A stretch of 16,451 nt of DNA from Bacteroidales bacterium (GTDB taxonomy: Bacteria; Bacteroidota; Bacteroidia; Bacteroidales; UBA10428): NCBI GenBank assembly GCA_016926235.1, contig JAFGOZ010000259.1:1-16451 (forward strand), read 5' to 3'. A program made the translations under genes and the position numbers. Of the stretch, positions 6,438 to 15,600 are shown in pieces; position 1 is the first letter of the stretch; each line of letters opens with the position of its first letter. The notes below the pieces were generated by a model. The model made no database searches, had not been told where the DNA came from, and worked only from the letters and a program-made list of their open reading frames with translations.

Positions 6438-8348
6438 ATGAATATCGTAACTAATACTCTGTACGTGAAAGGTAATAATAAACTATTTGAAGAGTTCCCT
6501 CCCATTTCTACAGAAGCATGGGAAGCGCTGATAATGAACGATCTGAAAGGTGAAGACTATGATCGTAAGTTAATCTGGCATACACCGGAAGGAATTAATG
6601 TTAGACCCTACTACAGGGAAGAAAACCTCCCTAAAACCGATCTGTCTTCACTTAAGCAACCCGATTATCCCTTCACTAGGGAAAAGGCTTTTGAGCAAAA
6701 TGACTGGGAGATCCGTGAAGACATTTATGTAAAAACTCCTTCAGAAGCAAATAAAGAGGCTATTTACGCCCTGATGAAAGGTGCTACCTCCATATATTTT
6801 GATATTACCAGAATTGAACAGGAAATAAAAAAGGACAATCAGTTATTTACTTCTCTGCTGAATGATATTTATTTTGACAGCATTAGTCTGAATTTTAAGG
6901 TCAAATACCAGGCATCACATATAATTAAACTTCTTGATAAGGAAATTAAATATAAAAAACTCGATCCCTTACGTATTGATGGTTCGTTAAACTTAGATAT
7001 TTTCCATGAACTAAATACCACTGGCAACTTCTATGACTCCCTCAATAAGGATATAGATCAAGTAAAAGAATTAATAATCAGCGGGAAAAAGAATATACCC
7101 GGGCTACGTATTATTGGCCTAAATGGCGGACTTTACAAAGATTGCGGAGCAAATATTGTACAAGAAATTGCCTATACTCTCGCTGCTGCAAATGAGTTCC
7201 TGATCCTGTTAACGGACAGGGGGCTCGATGTTCAGGATATTTTACCCAGAATCCAGTTTAACTTAGGTGTAAGTACTAATTATTTTTTTGAAATAGCAAA
7301 ATTCAGGGCGTTTCGGTACTTATGGTCAAAAATTCAGAAAGCCTATCTGAAATCCGACAAAAATATCAGTAATGCTTATATCCATGCAACTACTTCAGAC
7401 ATAAACAAAACTATATACGATCCGTATGTAAATATTTTGCGTACAACTGCAGAAGCTATGGCTGCCACTTTAGGAGGAGTTGATTCTCTTTCCATCCGAC
7501 CCTTCAACTCAAATTACCAGGATTCCACAAGATTCTCTGAACGCATTGCACGAAATATTCAGATTATATTAAAAAGAGAAGCCTATTTTGGTAAAGTAAA
7601 CGACCCGGGAAGGGGATCATATTATATTGAAAATCTAACTGAATCTATCATCCGGGAAGCATGGAGGATTTTTCAGACAATCGACCAAAAAGGAGGTTAT
7701 ATAAGTACATTCATGGAAGGATATATCCAGAAAGAAATAGATGCAAACCGTATTTGTGAGAAAACCTGGTTAAATCAGGGAAGAAGTACACTTTTAGGAA
7801 CAAACAAATATCCAAAACCAGAAGAAAAAGCTAGCATATCTTCGATTAAACCGGCCTCAAAGCCTCTAAAACAGGAAAAAAAGAAACTAAGGCTCGGTAA
7901 GCCTCTTCAGACTGAAAGACTATCTGAAGAATTTGAAATAATGCGGATGCGTACGGAAAAAGCCGATAAAATACCAGTCGTTTCCCTTTTTAACTATGGG
8001 GATAATGCCAAAAGTAAAGCACGGGCTATTTTCTCAACAAATTTTATGGGCTGCGCCGGATTTAAAATAATTGATAATCCTCAGTTCAAAGCAATTGATG
8101 AAGGAATAAAGACTGTGTCTAAAATAAAACCTGATATCATTGTGCTATGCAGTTCAGACGAAGAGTATAGAAACTTCGCCCCAATCGTTGCGGATTCTTT
8201 CAAAGGTAAAACCCTGATAGTAATTGCAGGATATCCAAAAGAGGCCATACCTGAATTGGAAAAGAAAGGTATCAGACATTTTATTCATATAAAATCCAAT
8301 ATCCTCGAAACCTTAATGGCTATTCAGGATGAGCTGGGAATTAAATAA
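6438..8348 (+). CDS. mutA: Methylmalonyl-CoA mutase small subunit
   Basis: This is the non-catalytic alpha/small subunit of heterodimeric adenosylcobalamin-dependent methylmalonyl-CoA mutase, which interconverts succinyl-CoA and (R)-methylmalonyl-CoA. The 636 residues fit the family size. The N-terminus has the usual NKLFEEFPPIS start, then a mutase-type barrel (LGVSTNYFFEIAKFRAFRYLW, DPYVNILRTTAEAMAATLGGVD, RIARNIQIIL, DPGRGSYYIE), a charged linker, and a degenerate C-terminal Rossmann domain that lacks the DxHxxG cobalamin motif, as expected for this subunit. ATG at 6438 is preferred over the ATG at 6390, which would add a non-homologous stretch; GTG at 6465 is a further option. mutB follows after 9 bases, so the two are cotranscribed. 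Epimerase, meaB and carboxylase genes are not in the window. Confidence 0.92.
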   Translation: MNIVTNTLYVKGNNKLFEEFPPISTEAWEALIMNDLKGEDYDRKLIWHTPEGINVRPYYREENLPKTDLSSLKQPDYPFTREKAFEQNDWEIREDIYVKTPSEANKEAIYALMKGATSIYFDITRIEQEIKKDNQLFTSLLNDIYFDSISLNFKVKYQASHIIKLLDKEIKYKKLDPLRIDGSLNLDIFHELNTTGNFYDSLNKDIDQVKELIISGKKNIPGLRIIGLNGGLYKDCGANIVQEIAYTLAAANEFLILLTDRGLDVQDILPRIQFNLGVSTNYFFEIAKFRAFRYLWSKIQKAYLKSDKNISNAYIHATTSDINKTIYDPYVNILRTTAEAMAATLGGVDSLSIRPFNSNYQDSTRFSERIARNIQIILKREAYFGKVNDPGRGSYYIENLTESIIREAWRIFQTIDQKGGYISTFMEGYIQKEIDANRICEKTWLNQGRSTLLGTNKYPKPEEKASISSIKPASKPLKQEKKKLRLGKPLQTERLSEEFEIMRMRTEKADKIPVVSLFNYGDNAKSKARAIFSTNFMGCAGFKIIDNPQFKAIDEGIKTVSKIKPDIIVLCSSDEEYRNFAPIVADSFKGKTLIVIAGYPKEAIPELEKKGIRHFIHIKSNILETLMAIQDELGIK

Positions 8349-8357
8349 ACAGTAGTT

Positions 8358-10505
8358 ATGAAGCCTGATTTTACTAAAATACATCTTGAAGAACTCGATA
8401 ATTTCAAGCCAGACAAGGCAGAAGGGGATATCAAAACTCCACCTGACTGGTTAACAGCAGAGAACATTCCCATTAAACCCGTATATTTAAAAGGTGACCT
8501 GGAAGGACTGGAACATTTGCACTATGCAGCAGGAATTCCACCTTATTTGCGAGGCCCATACTCAACTATGTTTGTTATCCGGCCCTGGACAATCAGACAA
8601 TATGCAGGATTCTCGACCGCCGAGGAATCGAATGCATTTTACAAGAGAAATCTGGCTGCAGGGCAAAAAGGATTGTCTGTGGCATTTGATCTTGCAACAC
8701 ACAGGGGATATGATTCTGATCATGAACGTGTGGATGGCGATGTTGGTAAAGCCGGAGTAGCAGTAGATTCAATTCTGGATATGCAAGTTCTTTTTGATCA
8801 AATACCATTAAATAGGATGTCTGTATCTATGACTATGAATGGTGCAGTATTACCCATTATGGCTTTTTATATAGTTACAGGATTGGAGCAAGGAGCAAAA
8901 CTTGAAGAACTTAGCGGAACAATACAAAATGATATTTTAAAGGAATTTATGGTTCGCAACACTTATATTTATCCTCCTGAAACTTCCATGCGGATAATAG
9001 CTGATATTTTTAAGTTCACATCACAGCATATGCCCAAATTTAACTCCATAAGCGTTTCCGGATATCATATGCAGGAAGCCGGAGCAACTGCAGATATAGA
9101 GCTCGCTTATACACTTGCCGATGGTTTAGAATATTTACGCACAGGAATTAATGCAGGACTGGATATTGACTCTTTTGCCCCGCGCATATCTTTCTTCTGG
9201 GCTGTAGGAATGAACCATTTTATGGAAATAGCCAAAATGCGAGCAGCACGAATGCTCTGGGCAAAAATTGTAAAACAGTTTAATCCTAAAAATCCCAAAT
9301 CGCTTGCTCTTCGAACCCATAGTCAAACCTCCGGGTGGAGTCTTACGGAACAAGATCCCTATAATAATATAGCACGTACCTGCATTGAAGCTATGGCGGC
9401 TGCATTAGGCCATACCCAATCGCTCCATACCAATGCACTGGATGAAGCCATTGCTCTGCCAACTGATTTCTCGGCCCGTATCGCCCGGAATACGCAAATA
9501 TTCCTTCAGGAAGAAACAAATATTTGCAAATCTCTCGATCCCTGGGCAGGATCGTACTACGTGGAACGACTGACGCATGAAATAGCTCATAAAGCCTGGA
9601 CGCTTATCCAGGAAATTGAAGAACTGGGAGGCATGGCCAGAGCTATCGAGACCGGCATCCCTAAAATGCGAATTGAAGAAGCAGCGGCCAAAAAACAAGC
9701 GCGTATTGATTCAGGTAAAGACATTATAGTAGGTGTAAACAAATATCAGCTCGAAAAAGAAGATCCAATTGATATTCTGGAAGTAGACAACACCATGGTA
9801 AGAGAAGCTCAGCTTAAGCGACTAAAGAAACTAAAGGCTGAAAGAGATGAAAATAAGGTTTTAGCATGCCTTGATGCCATTACCACAGCCGTTGAAACTA
9901 ACACAGGCAACCTGCTTGAGCTATCCATTGAAGCGGCAAAAAACAGGGCAACACTCGGAGAAATATCCTATGCCATAGAAAAAGTAGCCGGCAGATATAA
10001 AGCTCAAACCCATGCGATATCGGGTGTCTATTCCTCCGAGTCTATACACAACAAACATTTTAAAGAAGCCCGTCAACTGGCTGAAGAATTTGCAAAACTG
10101 GCAGGAAGACAACCCCGTATTTTAGTTGCCAAGATGGGACAAGACGGACACGACAGAGGAGCCAAGGTAGTAGCGACAGGATATGCAGATATAGGTTTCG
10201 ATGTAGACATCGGGCCCTTATTCCAGACACCTGTTGAAACAGCAAAGCAAGCCATTGAAAATGACGTGCATGTACTGGGAATATCCAGTCTGGCTGGGGG
10301 ACATAAAACATTAATACCTAAAGTAATTGATGAACTCAAGAAACATAACCGGGAAGACATAATGATAATTGCCGGAGGTGTTATTCCTCCCCAGGATTAT
10401 GATTTTTTATATAAAAAAGGGGTAGTAGGAATCTTTGGTCCAGGAACTTCAATATCTATAGCTGCCAAAAAAATCCTTGAAATACTTTTAAAAACACTGG
10501 AATAA
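8358..10505 (+). CDS. mutB: Methylmalonyl-CoA mutase large (catalytic) subunit
   Basis: The 715-residue product is the catalytic beta/large subunit. It carries the canonical barrel motifs [69 protein letters not shown] (holding the substrate-binding His) and [19 protein letters not shown]. The C-terminal cobalamin domain (about residues 585-715) has the base-off motif D596-G-H598-D-R-G, followed by [12 protein letters not shown] and GGVIPPQD and a GPGTS ending. Nothing is missing, so it should be active with mutA and adenosylcobalamin in the cytoplasm. It would serve propionate formation from succinate or propionate use, depending on lifestyle. The gene begins 9 bases after mutA; no clear terminator follows it. 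Confidence 0.96.
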   Translation: MKPDFTKIHLEELDNFKPDKAEGDIKTPPDWLTAENIPIKPVYLKGDLEGLEHLHYAAGIPPYLRGPYSTMFVIRPWTIRQYAGFSTAEESNAFYKRNLAAGQKGLSVAFDLATHRGYDSDHERVDGDVGKAGVAVDSILDMQVLFDQIPLNRMSVSMTMNGAVLPIMAFYIVTGLEQGAKLEELSGTIQNDILKEFMVRNTYIYPPETSMRIIADIFKFTSQHMPKFNSISVSGYHMQEAGATADIELAYTLADGLEYLRTGINAGLDIDSFAPRISFFWAVGMNHFMEIAKMRAARMLWAKIVKQFNPKNPKSLALRTHSQTSGWSLTEQDPYNNIARTCIEAMAAALGHTQSLHTNALDEAIALPTDFSARIARNTQIFLQEETNICKSLDPWAGSYYVERLTHEIAHKAWTLIQEIEELGGMARAIETGIPKMRIEEAAAKKQARIDSGKDIIVGVNKYQLEKEDPIDILEVDNTMVREAQLKRLKKLKAERDENKVLACLDAITTAVETNTGNLLELSIEAAKNRATLGEISYAIEKVAGRYKAQTHAISGVYSSESIHNKHFKEARQLAEEFAKLAGRQPRILVAKMGQDGHDRGAKVVATGYADIGFDVDIGPLFQTPVETAKQAIENDVHVLGISSLAGGHKTLIPKVIDELKKHNREDIMIIAGGVIPPQDYDFLYKKGVVGIFGPGTSISIAAKKILEILLKTLE

Positions 10506-10519
10506 TATTGAGAAAAACG

Positions 10520-10527
10520 TATATTTG
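10520..10527 (+). promoter_or_regulatory. Possible -7 box of the DUF4190-like gene
   Basis: TATATTTG fits TAnnTTTG and lies 17 bases before the ATG at 10545. No -33 TTTG is seen at the right distance; the sequence there is ACTGG. It suggests the gene can be transcribed apart from mutAB. Confidence 0.4.
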
Positions 10528-10544
10528 ATAACTAAAATATAATA

Positions 10545-11255
10545 ATGGAAGAAAATAAAAAATCTAATGCCGGCCAGGCGTTTGGAATCGTGGCTTTAAT
10601 AACAGGTATTTTAAGTATAATAATTGCATTAATTCCCTGTATTAGATGGATCGCTATAATAACCGGATTAGTAGCTTTGACTTTTGGTATTATAGGTGTT
10701 TTACAGGCAAAAAAAGATAATGGACCCAAAGGAATGAATATTGGAGGTATAGCTACCGCCAGTTTTGCTATTCTTATAGTGATTGCCTGGTATATTTTCA
10801 TTTTTTCCGCTTCAGGTGGTGCATTTGGCCAATTTAAGAAAGGATTTAAGGAAGCTTTTGAAGAATCAATGAAAGAAAATAGCGATGAAGAATTTTCATG
10901 GGATGATTTTGGTGATGAACTGGAAAATGCCCTGGAAGATCTGGAAGACGAACTGGAAGACCTGGAAGATGAAATGAATGAATATGATATGGATGATTCT
11001 CTTAGCGAAGAAGACTTTGATAAACTTATGAATGATTATGAAAAGATGATCAACGAGTATGAAGAACTGGTTAAAAAAGCTGAGGATGGTGATCTTTCCG
11101 TAGTAGGCTCCTATACAAAGTTGGCTGCAAAAACTATGAGTTTAGCCACAAAACTATCTGCAGCATCTTTGAATATGACAGCTGAACAACTTGACAGGTT
11201 TGAAGAGTTACAGAAGAAATATGATCAAGTTTATAATACAAACGATACTAATTAA
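10545..11255 (+). CDS. DUF4190-like membrane protein with acidic coiled-coil tail
   Basis: The 236-residue protein begins with a DUF4190-like membrane part: hydrophobic helices at about residues 11-30, 34-54 and 68-88, with GIVALITGILS, FGIIGVLQAKK and KGMNIGGIA between and within them. A very acidic region follows (about 100-160), including two near-identical seven-residue units LEDLEDE at 130-143. The C-terminal part (about 158-232) is charged and helical with DYEKMINEYEELVKK, SYTKLA and MTAEQLDRFEELQKKY, a pattern I recall from small Bacteroidetes envelope proteins of unknown role. The membrane part would anchor the tail. No enzymatic motif is visible and the function is unknown. A hairpin 46 bases after its stop may end its transcript. 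Confidence 0.75.
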   Translation: MEENKKSNAGQAFGIVALITGILSIIIALIPCIRWIAIITGLVALTFGIIGVLQAKKDNGPKGMNIGGIATASFAILIVIAWYIFIFSASGGAFGQFKKGFKEAFEESMKENSDEEFSWDDFGDELENALEDLEDELEDLEDEMNEYDMDDSLSEEDFDKLMNDYEKMINEYEELVKKAEDGDLSVVGSYTKLAAKTMSLATKLSAASLNMTAEQLDRFEELQKKYDQVYNTNDTN

Positions 11256-11300
11256 TTTACTATAAATAAAAAACCCTACAAAATAGTAAATTATACTTTT

Positions 11301-11341
11301 GCCGGAATCATATTTCTTATTATGATATATTCCGGCATTTT
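11301..11341 (+). terminator. Hairpin, possible terminator of the DUF4190-like gene
   Basis: GCCGGAAT (11301-11308) pairs perfectly with ATTCCGGC (11329-11336), with CATA/TATG (11309-11312 and 11321-11324) as an inner stem. ATTTT follows, a weak U-tract. It lies 46 bases after the preceding stop codon but also covers the first Met codon of the following reading frame, so it may instead shape translation of that frame. Confidence 0.4.
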
Positions 11342-11654
11342 CTCAGCTGAAAAAAACAACCACCCTATCCCATCATTTCATAATCGTTTAACAGGAGAAA
11401 AAACAATAAGTACAGGACTATCACGAAGTTTTTCTGAAATTGTAAGAGGAAATTTCTCAAAAGCAAAAGAATACAATCCGTATTGTTTTAAGATTTTTGC
11501 ATTTTTTGTTATTCAATTTTTCCTGCGCATATTCGTAATACTATTATTGAATCGTAATAATTTAAAATTTAATACAATCCGAAATATCGATATTTTCCTA
11601 TCCATATTGCTTTTTATTATATGTTTTAGAGATTTTATAATGTATTACAAATAG
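11322..11654 (+). CDS. DUF2752-like membrane protein, start codon unclear
   Basis: The protein resembles the DUF2752 family: a stretch TGLSRSFSEIVRGNFSKAKEYNP (residues 32-54) corresponds to the family core CPxCGLTR-x-F-x-x-L-x-RGDF-x-x-A-x-x-x-NP. Both cysteines of the core are replaced, giving ISTG in place of the Cys-containing CPxCG. Two hydrophobic helices follow (about 58-75 and 87-105). The family normally has one membrane helix before the core. That helix is encoded in frame upstream of Met 11322 (AGIIFLIMIYSGIF spans it), but there is no ATG, GTG or TTG back to the in-frame stop at 11253-11255. An ATA codon at 11262 sits where a start would be expected (ATA-AAT-AAA-AAA). The gene may use a rare start, have lost its start, or be expressed by another means. 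Confidence 0.55.
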   Translation: MIYSGIFSAEKNNHPIPSFHNRLTGEKTISTGLSRSFSEIVRGNFSKAKEYNPYCFKIFAFFVIQFFLRIFVILLLNRNNLKFNTIRNIDIFLSILLFIICFRDFIMYYK

Positions 11655-11681
11655 CAAATAACATATGAAATAAAAATCTTG

Positions 11682-12665
11682 CTAATACCGATTTAACCAT
11701 CTATATCTTCTTGCACTATCACCTAGTTTCACGGCCATCATTATTTCATGACTGCCATAATTATACTTGCGTATTGAAGTAAATGAATAATCATAGGCAT
11801 AGCCGAAGTAGAACTGATTAAATTTTGTTCCTACCAGAAATATCAGGGTCTTATCAGTCCTGACTGTAAGCCCTGTCCATAAAAGTTCCCTGTAATAGAG
11901 ATTCACATTTACATCAGCCTGGAACTGAAACAATTCATTTAATTTAATCAATACAGAAGGCTCCATATACATATCCGCATTTATATCATGATTAAGCCCC
12001 GCCATTAAATGATAATTCCGAATGATTTTAAGCTCATGCAACTCAGAGTTGCCTATTTTAAGTGGAGCCTGAAACAATTGTTTAACAGACATTCCTACAA
12101 AAAAATCACGAGTTGTATAATACATACCAATGTCGGCATCAGGAACATATGCAACTAAATTTGGCATGTGTATTTCATCATAATCATCATCAAAATCCAG
12201 TTTATTTTTATCTATCCTGTATTGAAACATGATACCTGATACCCCAAATGAAAGTTGAGAATTTTGAAAAGGAATATGATATGCATATGTGAATTGCATG
12301 CCGGTGTGACTTACATATCCATTCCTGTCATTAAACATTCCAAAACCTAATCCAACCCTTCCATCTCTGGCGGGTTTATATACATTTTTACTTTTTATAG
12401 GGACTTTTTTAATTACATAGCTTCTTTTAAGTAACCTTGTGGTAGCAGATAATGAATATGTTTTTGGTGTAAGTTCATATTGTCCATCATACATACCAAG
12501 CCATTGTTCACGAGATGTAAGATTAATTGCCGTATACCCGTCATATCCGGCAACTGCAGGATTTAACAGGAAGCCATTGAGCATATACTGGCTATATATA
12601 GGCAATTGCTGTGAAAATCCTTTCATTGAGATCATTATTAGTAATATGTAGACTACTCGCTTCAT
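11682..12665 (-). CDS. PorP/SprF-family type IX secretion membrane protein
   Basis: The 327-residue protein has a signal peptide (cut near FSQQ, about residue 18) and then the PorP/SprF signature: PIYSQYMLNGFLLNPAVAG, REQWLGM and later alternating aromatic beta-strands typical of a small outer-membrane barrel, ending in a short charged tail. In Flavobacterium johnsoniae SprF is needed to export the adhesin SprB, and proteins with type-B C-terminal domains are generally encoded beside a PorP/SprF-like partner. Here the gene begins 14 bases after the stop of a SprB-repeat protein with such a domain, so the pair is almost certainly one operon and a dedicated passenger and partner. No terminator is obvious in the 27 bases between its stop and the convergent neighbour. 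Confidence 0.92.
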   Translation of the reverse strand: MKRVVYILLIMISMKGFSQQLPIYSQYMLNGFLLNPAVAGYDGYTAINLTSREQWLGMYDGQYELTPKTYSLSATTRLLKRSYVIKKVPIKSKNVYKPARDGRVGLGFGMFNDRNGYVSHTGMQFTYAYHIPFQNSQLSFGVSGIMFQYRIDKNKLDFDDDYDEIHMPNLVAYVPDADIGMYYTTRDFFVGMSVKQLFQAPLKIGNSELHELKIIRNYHLMAGLNHDINADMYMEPSVLIKLNELFQFQADVNVNLYYRELLWTGLTVRTDKTLIFLVGTKFNQFYFGYAYDYSFTSIRKYNYGSHEIMMAVKLGDSARRYRWLNRY

Positions 12666-12679
12666 TCTATATTATACTA

Positions 12680-15600
12680 TTAATACCGAACAATTGTTAC
12701 TACCCCTCTAATAGGTTTCGATCCTCTTTCATCATTCAGGTTAATTATATAATGATAGGACCCCATCGGTAAATCTCTGCCATTGTTTAAATGTGTTCCA
12801 TCCCACTCATATTCATATCCTTTTGTTGACTTATACACCAGTTGTCCCCTTCTGTCAAAGATTTCAACTGTTGCATTTGGATAAATACTATGAAGTACAT
12901 CGGCACCCGATCCCTGCCTGCTATAATCTCCCGCATAAATTCTCCATGTATTATTAATATCATCACCATTGTTTGGTGAAAATGCATTGGGAATATAAAG
13001 ACAAAAAGATTGTTCTGCCACAAGTACCACAGTCTCTGTAAATTCACAGTTATTGGCATCAATCACTGTTAGAATATATTCTCCCTCATCAATATCTCTT
13101 AGTTCAGGATCATTTGTATAAGTAATATTCTTATCTGCATTTAACCATTCGTAGGAGTATGGTTTAACACCGCCTGATATATCTTCAATAATAATGAAGC
13201 CATCTTCAGCATCCGGACAATACGGCATTTTTACTGAATCAATTTCTACTACAATTGGTTCCGGCTGAATAATTGTTACACTGGTATCTATTGCACACAT
13301 ATTATCATCCCAGACAGTCACACTATAATCTCCTACGTATAGGTCAATAGCTGTTTGTGTATTTTGGTTAACATCATTATCACCCAGCCATTGATAATGA
13401 TAATCCCCTGTTCCACCCTGGGTATAAATAGTAACGTATCCATCATTAATACTGTAACATCGGACATTACTAACATCTAATCCCGTAATAATCATATACT
13501 CAGGCTCTTCAACTATTATACTATCAGAACCATCGCACCCATTTGCATCTATAACATATACATGATAATAGCCGGCAGAAAGATTATCAAGCAGGTTGTT
13601 ATTACCAAATACATCATTTGTATCAACTGAAGTCCATGTAATATTAAATGGTTGTTTACCTCCTTCAACAACCACTCTTAATTCGGCATCAGACGAATCC
13701 TTACACGAAATTGCCGAACCATGATAATCGGAAGCAATTTCAATTTTCAAATTCAGCTGATCTGATCCCGGAATTGTTACAGAATCATTAACGGTACAAG
13801 CGTTTTGATCTGTTATAGTAAATCTGTAAGTTCCAATAAGCAGGTTATGTGCAATAAAACCGGTTGTAATATAATCACCTTGTGAATTAGACCAATCCAC
13901 AGTATATTCAGGTACTCCCCCTTCAATATTATATACTTCAGCACTTCCGTCCTCATATGAGAAACAGCTTACTTCTGTTGAGTCAACTAAATATGTTATC
14001 TGATTTGGTTGAGTAAGGACTATAGTATCATCTTCTGAACAACTATTATCATCAGTAACAGTAAGTATATATTGATCTAATACCAGATTCGAAATAACCG
14101 TATCATCTGATATAAACTCAGGATCTCCTAATTGTTCCCAATCATATGAATACGGTTCTACACCACCGGTAACAGTGGAAGAGATTTGCCCATCATCACC
14201 ATTGTAGCAGCTTATATTATACCCATTATAAAGCTCAGCTATTGTATTAATTTCAAGAGCTTCAGGTTGATTCAATATAAATTCAAAATCTTCAGAACAA
14301 TCCAAACCATACTTCACAAAAACCTGATATTCACCGACATGTAAATTGGACTGGTTTTGAAGTGTTGAATCTGTAATAGCTCCCGGAGGTCCATACCATG
14401 CAAATTCATACCCATCATAGCCACCTGTAACACTAGTTAATTGGATCCCTCCATTGTTTCCTCCGTAACATGAAATACTGTATCCATTATGTTCAGTAAT
14501 AGTATATGTTATACCAGCCGGTGTTGGTTCAACCAGTTCAAATGTATCGTACGCAAAACATTCCCTGTTCAGACTTAAATTTGAATCTGGTTCAGAAACA
14601 AACATCACATCTTTTATTGTTACAGTATAAATGCCCGCATACAAGTTATCAATATCAAACAGGGTATCGCCAGTAGACCATGCCGGATAATAATTCTCAT
14701 GGCCTCCGTAAACATCTAATTCTATACTGCCATTGTTATATCCGTAACAACTTATATTGAATGTATCATACTGACTTATAATTGGATCAATAAATATTTT
14801 TGATGGTTGGGTTAGGGTATCATATGCCCAAGCCTCACAACCTCTGGAATCAATTGCCTGCACAGTGTAAGACCCGGCACTAACATTATATAGTGTCCAT
14901 AAAGTAGAATCCAAGACTATATTATCTAAACTGTCCCTCCAAATTACGTGATAATCAGGATCTGGAAATCCCCCTGTAATTCTTGTGTATATAACACCAT
15001 CATTATATCCATAGCAGGTAACTTCATTCTCTCCATCAATTGTATTATTAAGTACTGCAATTTGTATTGATGGAGGATTATACATTCTGTAAATACCATT
15101 ATACACACAATTATTAGTATCATATAAGGAAATATTGTAGGTGCCTCCCGTCAATCCACATCTCACAATACTATCAGCTCTTAAAGAATCACTTGGTAAC
15201 CATCTGAATACATAACCAGGAGTCCCTCCCTGCGACCATAACCTTATACATCCAGTACCTCCACCGCAAGGAATTTCATTAATGGTATCGATTGCAAATA
15301 ATCTGGGGGGTTGTACCAACTCAATGGTATCAAATGCCAAACAGCCTTTATTATCTTCTACCACTACAGAATAAACACCTGCATTAAGATTTGTAATATT
15401 TTGTGAAGGTGATCCATTGGACCAGTTAAACATACAATCCCCGAAATCATAATTATTTACAGCCGTGTATCCACCGTAACCGTTCAGACTAATTTGACCT
15501 GTATTATAGTTAAAGCATCGAATATCCCATCCCCCTACAAAATATCCCAATGAATCGCTCTGCATAAATGCTTTTAATGTAGGCAATGATGCAAGGGTAA

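Noticed and set aside
6438..8348. mutA as a decayed mutase because the cobalamin motif is missing
   Set aside because: Loss of the DxHxxG motif is normal in the small subunit of the heterodimeric enzyme.
9405..9698. Antisense frame inside mutB
   Set aside because: It overlaps the highly conserved catalytic barrel on the opposite strand; mutB conservation explains the open frame.
13004..15525. Regularly spaced repeats as a CRISPR array
   Set aside because: The repeats are protein-level units of over 220 bases in one open frame, with no conserved short DNA repeat.
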